Translations under genes and position numbers: made by a program
Notes under the pieces: model-generated
Told to the model about the DNA's origin: nothing
What the model saw: only the letters and a program-made list of their open reading frames with translations
Databases searched by the model: none
DNA from: Microbacteriaceae bacterium
GTDB lineage: Bacteria; Actinomycetota; Actinomycetes; Actinomycetales; Microbacteriaceae
Assembly: GCA_014378715.1 (NCBI GenBank)
Contig: JACMNE010000025.1
Span: forward strand, 1-38,171
Reading direction: 5' to 3'
Length of the DNA stretch: 38,171 bases
Part shown: positions 33,226 through 38,171 of the stretch, piece after piece
Position numbering within the stretch: the stretch's first letter is position 1
How the letters are laid out: each line of letters opens with the position of its first letter

Positions 33226-34565
33226 GGGGACGTCTCCCTGCTCTGAGGTGGTGCGGTGAAGGGTGGGGTGATAGGCACGGGGGCGTCGGGCACCGTGACG
33301 GGCGGGAGCGGCGCGGGGGCGGACCGGCGCGACATCCGCTTGAGATCGTCGAATGAGGCGGATGTCGCGGCTCGCCGCTGCCTCGTCGAGAGTTGGCCAG
33401 GGCCGCGACCGCCGATGACGCGGGCCACCGCGAACAGGGTGAGGACCAGCAGGAGCAGCACGGCGGCGGTGCCGAATCCGCGCGCCACCATGTTCGGCTC
33501 CGGCGATTTGACGAAGTCGAAGACCTGCAGGGGCAGTGAGATCATCGGACCGGAGAACGGGTTGACGTTCATCACGGCGGTGACCCCCGAGGTCAGCAGC
33601 ACCGGGGATGTCTCGCCGATCCCACGGGCTGTTCCGAGGATCACGGCGGTGACGAGCCCCGACCTGGCGGTCGGCAAGACCACGTGCCATACCGTGCGCC
33701 ACCGGCTGGATCCGAGCGCATAGGCGGCCTCGCGGAGGTTCCCGGCGACAAGGCGGAGCACCACATCGGAGGCGCGGATCACGATAGGGAGCATCATGAC
33801 GGTGATCGCCATCGCCGCAGCGAACCCAGAGCGCTGGTGGGTGATGAGCTGGATGATCGCGGCATAGACGAAGAGACCGGCGACGATCGAGGGAAGGGCT
33901 GTCATCGCGTCGGCGATCGTCCGCACGAACCGGGCGAAGCGCCCTCCGACCTCGTTGAGGAAGACGGCGGTCGTGATGCCGAGCGGAATGGTGATGGCCA
34001 GAGCGATCGAGATCTGGATCAGCGTGCCGACGATCGCATGGACGATGCCGCCGAGCTCCAGCGGGTCTAGGGGGCCGGCGAGTTCCATCGTCTGGGTGAA
34101 GAAGTTGAGATTGACAAGCGCCTCGCGCCCCCGCACGAGGGTGTAGGCGACCACGAAGATCAGTGCCCCGAACAGCAGGATGCCGGCGCTCACCATGAGC
34201 GCGGTCATCACCTTGTCGGCGACCTCCTGCCTCTCGGCGCGTAGCGCCGTGAGGAGCACGTAGAAGCCCAGGAACGACAGGAAGGCCACAACGACCCAGC
34301 CCACCGATCCCGTCATCGGGGTGATCCAGCCGAACAGCGCGGTCGCCAGCGCGACCCCTGCGATCAGGGCGCCGACGAGATTGAACCGCTCGTCGAGTGT
34401 CGCCTGCCGGAGGCGCCGCCTCGGACCGGTCGCAACCGTTCCGGGGTCGGGGATCGTCGTGCGGCCATCCCCGGGGGTGTCGGGGTCGTCGAAGTCGGCC
34501 AGGTCGATCGCGGGATTCGGCAGCGGGTCTCCGGCGCCGGGTGGACGCTGGGTGAGGATGGACAC
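33222..34565 (-). CDS. pstA: Phosphate ABC transporter permease PstA (extended)
   Basis: The 447-residue permease is longer than the usual 280-360 residues. The N-terminal 60 residues are acidic and proline-rich, followed by two extra helices (FNLVGALIAGVALATALFGW and VVVAFLSFLGFYVLLTAL). The PstA core has GIVHAIVGTLIQISIALAIT, ADAMTALPSIVAGLFVYA, the EAA loop NLREAAYALGSSRWRTVWHV and ARGIGETSPVLLTSG. The C-terminal 60 residues are basic, then Pro-rich. The GTG at 34565 begins two bases after the pstC stop. The extra extramembrane tails could contact the surface proteins of this cluster, though that is only inference. Confidence 0.93.
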   Translation of the reverse strand: MSILTQRPPGAGDPLPNPAIDLADFDDPDTPGDGRTTIPDPGTVATGPRRRLRQATLDERFNLVGALIAGVALATALFGWITPMTGSVGWVVVAFLSFLGFYVLLTALRAERQEVADKVMTALMVSAGILLFGALIFVVAYTLVRGREALVNLNFFTQTMELAGPLDPLELGGIVHAIVGTLIQISIALAITIPLGITTAVFLNEVGGRFARFVRTIADAMTALPSIVAGLFVYAAIIQLITHQRSGFAAAMAITVMMLPIVIRASDVVLRLVAGNLREAAYALGSSRWRTVWHVVLPTARSGLVTAVILGTARGIGETSPVLLTSGVTAVMNVNPFSGPMISLPLQVFDFVKSPEPNMVARGFGTAAVLLLLVLTLFAVARVIGGRGPGQLSTRQRRAATSASFDDLKRMSRRSAPAPLPPVTVPDAPVPITPPFTAPPQSRETSP

Positions 34566-34567
34566 GG

Positions 34568-35596
34568 TCAGTCCGTTTCGGCGCCGGAGCGCGATCGGGC
34601 GACGATGGACGACGCGGTGAAATTGACCACCAGGGTGATGATGAAGAGCACGAGTCCCGCTGCCATGAGCGCGGAGAGGCCGAATTCGCTCGCCTCGCCG
34701 TAGCGGAGCGCGATGAGGGCGGACACCGAGTTGGTGCCGGTCTTGAGCAGTTCCCCGTTGATGGTGAAGATCGGCGAGATGATCATGTACACGGCGATGG
34801 TCTCGCCCAGCGCGCGGCCGAGGCCCAGCATCGTGCCTCCGATGATCCCGCCCCGCCCGAAGGGGATGACCACGGTGCGGATCATTCCCCACCGACTGGA
34901 GCCGAGGGCCAGGGCCGCCTCACGCTCACCGACGGGGGCCTGCGAGAACGCCTCCCGCATCACCGAGGTCTGGGTGGGCACGACCATCAGGCCGACGACG
35001 ATCCCGGCGATGAAGGCGGAGGAGGTGAACGCACTCGCGTCGGTCAGCGCGGTGCCCGCATCATCCGCCACTCGGAAGAGTGGGATCCACCCGAAGTAGG
35101 TCGAGATCCACTGGGCGACCGGGATCACGTTGCCCTGGAGGAAGAACAGGCCCCAGAGCCCGAAGACGACGCTGGGGACGGCGGCCATGAGGTCGACGAG
35201 CGTGACCAGCAGTCCGCGGAGCCGTCCGCCGGCGACGTCCGAGATGAGCAGTGCCGTCCCGAGCGAGAGAGGCACACCGACGCACATCGCGATCAGGGCG
35301 ATCGAGACCGTTCCGGCCAGGATGGCGGCGATCCCGAAGGTCTGCGTCTCCGGGGACCACTGCTGCTCGGTGAGGAAAGCGAATCCCGAGACACTCAGCG
35401 CGTCGCTGGCCCGGATCGAGAGGAACAGGCCGACAGCCAGCATGATCCCCACCGTGGTGGTGCCGGCAGTGAAGGTGACCATGCGGAAGATCCCATCGGA
35501 CCGCGACGGGCGCGCGGAGAGCGAGCGGCGGGTCTGCTGATCGTCCTCATCACGGGGGTCGAGGAGGAGATCGAGCGGGGAGGTTATGTCAGGCAC
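34568..35596 (-). CDS. pstC: Phosphate ABC transporter permease PstC
   Basis: The 342-residue permease of the Pst importer has a cytoplasmic leader of about 35 residues, then six helices. The PstC marks are SGFAFLTEQQWSPETQTFG, DLMAAVPSVVFGLWGLFFL, the EAA loop GEREAALALGSSRWGMIRTV and GLGRALGETIAVYMI. The GTG at 35596 has GAAAGG about 8 bases upstream. A PHO-box-like pair lies 66 bases upstream, suggesting that transcription of pstC-pstA-pstS starts here. It lacks an upstream pstS, the usual first gene of a pst operon. Confidence 0.95.
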   Translation of the reverse strand: MPDITSPLDLLLDPRDEDDQQTRRSLSARPSRSDGIFRMVTFTAGTTTVGIMLAVGLFLSIRASDALSVSGFAFLTEQQWSPETQTFGIAAILAGTVSIALIAMCVGVPLSLGTALLISDVAGGRLRGLLVTLVDLMAAVPSVVFGLWGLFFLQGNVIPVAQWISTYFGWIPLFRVADDAGTALTDASAFTSSAFIAGIVVGLMVVPTQTSVMREAFSQAPVGEREAALALGSSRWGMIRTVVIPFGRGGIIGGTMLGLGRALGETIAVYMIISPIFTINGELLKTGTNSVSALIALRYGEASEFGLSALMAAGLVLFIITLVVNFTASSIVARSRSGAETD

Positions 35597-35661
35597 AGTG
35601 CGCCTTTCTGGCGGGTTCGGCCCCGGGTCTCAGGCGCACAGCCACGATGTTCTGGGCGTCG

Positions 35662-35690
35662 GGTGAACGGGAGGGGGGTTCGAGGTGAAG
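35662..35690 (-). promoter_or_regulatory. PHO-box-like repeats upstream of pstC
   Basis: On the minus strand CTTCACC (35690-35684) and GTTCACC (35668-35662) are exactly 22 bases apart, two turns of an 11-nt unit. GTTCACC is the core of PhoP boxes in Streptomyces. The position, in the 132-base gap before pstC, fits a phosphate-starvation promoter. Confidence 0.6.
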
Positions 35691-35728
35691 GGGAACCTGC
35701 GGCCGGATGTGGAGCAGATGGACCACGG

Positions 35729-37414
35729 TCAGGGGAGTCCGGAGGGGGTCGGCGACGGGGACGGCTCCTGCTCCGGTGGGGACGGATCCAACGCGGTCGC
35801 CGGTGAGGAGGCGACCGACGCGACCATCACGGTCACCACCGAGCCCAGCCGCAGGAGTGTTCCGGCCGGCGGATCCGAGCGGTAGGTGAGGCCGTCGGCC
35901 ATGGAGTAGATGCTGACACGATCCACCAGGACCATGAAGCCGGCTGCCTGCACGGCGGCGACCGCCTCCGCCTCCCGCGATCCGGCCGTGGCCGGTACCG
36001 GGTTGGACCCGGACGCGACTCGCAGGCCCACCGGGCTCCCCGGGGACGCCCTCTCGCCGGCGGCGGGGGAGGACGCGAGAACTGTGTCGCCGACGCGCGC
36101 CGAGTCCTCCACCGTCAGGCTCCCGACCACGAACCCGGCTGCCTCGATCGCACTCCGGGCCTCCGACAGGGCCAGATCCTGGAGGGCGGGCACAGCGGAA
36201 CTCAGGGCTGCTGCGACCTGGGGGGAAGCGGAAGGCCCCGGGTTGGACGGTGATGCGGCCATCGACGACGGCAGAGCGGCCATGGTCGGGGAAGGCGAGC
36301 CTGGAGAGGCCACCCCCCACGCGCCGACGATGACGGCCACGAGCACGAGTCCGCCGAGCACCGCAGCGCCGCTGCCGCGCCCGGTCGGCGATTCCCGCAC
36401 GGGCGCGCGACCGTCCGGCGCGGCGCGGGAGCGCGGCCGTTGGGTGCGCGACTGCGGGCGGGGAAGGGGGAGCGGCCTGGCGCCCCCTCGGGTCGGCAGG
36501 AGCACGGTGCGGGCCACGACGGCCTCCGGGACCCGCGCCAGTGCTTCCAACTCCTCCCGCATCCGGGCGGCCGAGTCGAAACGCGCGGCGGGGGTTTTGA
36601 GCAACCCGCGTGCCACCACACGGTCGAGGCGCCGACTCACCCCGGCGCGCATCGCGGACGGGACCGGAGGCGGGGCTGCGGCGTGGGCCCGCAGGACCGC
36701 CTCGGCCGTGGGTCGGATGAACGGCGCCTCGCCAGTGATCGCGTAGTAGAGGACACCCGCGGCCTGGTAGAGGTCGGCCCGCTGGTCGACGACTTCGCCC
36801 CGCGCCTGCTCGGGGGAGATGTAGTTGACGCTGCCCAGCACGGAGCGCGGAACGGTTGCGGGTGCCCACCCGATCGACTGGCGGGTGCCGGTGGTGCGGG
36901 CGAGCCCGAAGTCCAGCAGGCGCACCCCCGAAGCGAGGACCGCGCCTCCGGTTCCCGGGTCGACCATCACATTGGCCGGGGTGACGTCGCAGTGCACCAG
37001 ACCGGCGTCGTGGGCGGCCTCGAGTCCGCGCAGCACTCCGACGCCCACAGCGATCGCCGAGGCCACGTCCAGCGGACCGGACCTCTCGACGATCTCGGCG
37101 AGGGTGCTCCCGGCCGCGCGCTCGAGTGCGATCCACGCGCGGTCGTCGTCCTCGGATTCGGCTACCCCGAGGTCGAGTACGGCGACGATGTTCGGGTGGC
37201 GGAGGAAAGCCGTCCGTCGGCCCTCCTCGAGGAAGTCGGTCCTCGCCTGAAGGGAGCGGGAGAGCTGGGGATGGAGGATCTTGACCGCGATCTGCTGTCC
37301 GTCGTCCGCGTCCGTCGCCTCGAACACAGACGCTGTGCCGCCCGTCCCGAGGAGGGGGCCGAGGAGGAATCTTCCGGCGAACAGGCTCGGCGCCGCCGAC
37401 TGGTCCACCCTCAC
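35729..37414 (-). CDS. Membrane Ser/Thr protein kinase with two PASTA repeats
   Basis: The 561-residue kinase has a Gly-rich loop (GTGGTASVFEA), ATP lysine Lys45 (IAVKIL), a catalytic loop reading HCDVTPANVM (141-150) and LLDFGLA (168-170). The activation segment ends in YISPEQ. The loop departs from the HRDLKPEN consensus: Arg is Cys142 and Lys is Thr145, so it is a non-RD kinase and possibly weak. After a basic juxtamembrane region and one helix (VLGGLVLVAVIVGAWGV), the outer part has two PASTA-type repeats (ALSEARSAIEAAGFVVGSL; EAEAVAAVQAAGFMVLVDRV) and a Pro/Ser tail. PASTA binds peptidoglycan fragments. The GTG start overlaps the upstream gene by 4 bases. Its neighbours suggest a link to phosphate or envelope status. 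Confidence 0.92.
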   Translation of the reverse strand: MRVDQSAAPSLFAGRFLLGPLLGTGGTASVFEATDADDGQQIAVKILHPQLSRSLQARTDFLEEGRRTAFLRHPNIVAVLDLGVAESEDDDRAWIALERAAGSTLAEIVERSGPLDVASAIAVGVGVLRGLEAAHDAGLVHCDVTPANVMVDPGTGGAVLASGVRLLDFGLARTTGTRQSIGWAPATVPRSVLGSVNYISPEQARGEVVDQRADLYQAAGVLYYAITGEAPFIRPTAEAVLRAHAAAPPPVPSAMRAGVSRRLDRVVARGLLKTPAARFDSAARMREELEALARVPEAVVARTVLLPTRGGARPLPLPRPQSRTQRPRSRAAPDGRAPVRESPTGRGSGAAVLGGLVLVAVIVGAWGVASPGSPSPTMAALPSSMAASPSNPGPSASPQVAAALSSAVPALQDLALSEARSAIEAAGFVVGSLTVEDSARVGDTVLASSPAAGERASPGSPVGLRVASGSNPVPATAGSREAEAVAAVQAAGFMVLVDRVSIYSMADGLTYRSDPPAGTLLRLGSVVTVMVASVASSPATALDPSPPEQEPSPSPTPSGLP

Positions 37415-37884
37415 GCCGATCCCGTGCGAGCTGGGCTCATCAGGCTTGACCCCGGTCGCAGTGTCGCCGACTCGAGGGAGGTGATGGCGCTGTCGATGGA
37501 GTTGCGGCGATCACGCTCCGACCGGTACCACCGCGCGCAGGTGAGGATGGGGACCTCGGCGAGCTTCGCGTACCACCCGCGCTCGCCTCCGCCGTCCTCG
37601 TCGACCAGAGCGACGACCAGGTGGACGACCGCGGCAATCGCTGACTCTGCTCCGAGCACTGCCTCGGGTATGGAGCCGAAGATCTGCGCGCTTCGCGCGA
37701 GCATCCGGTTGTTTCCCGAAACGAGGTGCCAGATGACAGCCCCTGTGTCGTCCCGGGGACCGACGCGGGACAGGGCGCCCGCGTCGACTCCGGTCAAGCG
37801 GGAGGAGTGTCTCTCCCACGGAACGAGCTTCGGGCTGCGCGACGTGGCGAAGCGCGTGAATACGACTCGGGGACCGACTGGCAT
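37411..37884 (-). CDS. YegP/DUF1508-like tandem-repeat protein
   Basis: The 157-residue protein seems to hold two copies of a short alpha/beta unit. The first (about 55-90) reads AVIWHLVSGNNRMLARSAQI with an amphipathic helix ESAIAAVVHLV. The second (about 105-145) reads RGWYAKLAEVPILTCARWYR and RNSIDSAITSLESA. 'W.l...N...lArS...y' followed by a helix recalls YegP (DUF1508) repeats. The ATG at 37884 is supported by AGAGGA 8 bases upstream. Its stop codon overlaps the kinase start (GTGA), so the two are translated together. Function is unknown; it could be a kinase substrate or regulator. The assignment is by pattern and not certain. Confidence 0.7.
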   Translation of the reverse strand: MPVGPRVVFTRFATSRSPKLVPWERHSSRLTGVDAGALSRVGPRDDTGAVIWHLVSGNNRMLARSAQIFGSIPEAVLGAESAIAAVVHLVVALVDEDGGGERGWYAKLAEVPILTCARWYRSERDRRNSIDSAITSLESATLRPGSSLMSPARTGSA

Positions 37885-38171
37885 CGCTGTGGTCCTCTGT
37901 CGCACGAATTCACACAAATCTGTGCGGGCGAGTGGAGTCAATTGCCCACACATGAACAATGCGGTCTGTCGTGATGAACAACAACCCTCTCAACGCTGAA
38001 TAGAACTCGTGAAATCGCCCGCCACTGAGTGGTCTATCCCGTCGCCCGTCGTTCACCCACCGGCCACACGATTGGCCCAGGATTGCGGCCATGCTCGCGA
38101 TGACAGGAACCATCCATGCGGCCGGATCCATCCCCGGTCTCGGTGAGTTGTGCCGAGGGATCCGACGCACC
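37885..38171. other. Window end, no gene recognised
   Basis: Besides the PHO-like repeats, this stretch is less GC-rich than its surroundings and shows no convincing reading frame. An 86-codon open frame on the minus strand has no family pattern. A small inverted CACA-GATT-TGTG element is present near 37912-37926; its meaning is unclear. Confidence 0.4.
37951..37979 (-). promoter_or_regulatory. PHO-box-like repeats upstream of the YegP-like/kinase pair
   Basis: On the minus strand GTTCATC (37979-37973) and GTTCATG (37957-37951) are exactly 22 bases apart, the same spacing as before pstC. They lie 67 bases before the ATG at 37884, almost the same distance as at pstC. No clear -10 box was identified, although TTGACT at 37941-37936 is a possible -35. 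Confidence 0.45.

Noticed and set aside
37910-38170. An 86-codon minus-strand open frame at the window edge
   Set aside because: No family pattern, and it covers the proposed regulatory region of the YegP-like gene.

Overview
The window is GC-rich chromosomal DNA from an actinobacterium. The family is most likely Microbacteriaceae, an inference from gene content, GTG/TTG starts, very high GC at third positions, and several genes that appear to be transcribed leaderless from a -10 box 6-7 nt upstream of the start codon. Coding density is high. I saw no prophage, insertion sequence or CRISPR array.

Left part (1-13.1 kb). The window opens on decayed DNA: a piece of a family-2 glycosyltransferase run into a frameshifted, internally deleted UDP-glucose dehydrogenase, probably the wreck of an exopolysaccharide pair. 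Housekeeping genes follow: a YbaK-like deacylase (minus strand), dusB, dgt and dnaG. Next is a peptide/nickel-type ABC importer operon: lipoprotein, two permeases, a double-ATPase protein, a third ATPase with an altered H-loop, and a translationally coupled D-2-hydroxyacid dehydrogenase.

Middle part (13.2-22.6 kb). This holds tRNA-Asn, a NarL-type two-component system, a SHOCT membrane protein, an orphan kinase-like ATPase without the phospho-acceptor histidine, def, a DMT-type membrane protein, a GT4 glycosyltransferase, a CAU-anticodon tRNA, a DUF2231-Rieske fusion, a DUF808 protein and a small three-helix-bundle protein.

Right part (22.7-37.9 kb, all minus strand). This is the most unusual region. 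It reads, in transcription order: a YegP-like protein, a PASTA Ser/Thr kinase, pstC, pstA, and pstS with a C-terminal membrane anchor; then a very large PstS-like surface protein, a second secreted PstS-like protein and a WxL-like protein. After a strong terminator come a DUF916 membrane protein, a second membrane-anchored beta-rich protein, a sortase-fold protein whose catalytic His, Cys and Arg are all replaced, and finally pstB. The phosphate importer is therefore split around a cell-surface module resembling the WxL/DUF916 (csc) clusters of Firmicutes. Four upstream regions carry GTTCA-type repeats spaced 11 or 22 nt apart, like actinobacterial PhoP boxes, suggesting one phosphate-starvation regulon. 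I propose that this is a phosphate-scavenging surface assembly organised by a non-catalytic sortase-like scaffold. Architecture and motifs are read from the sequence; the function is inference.
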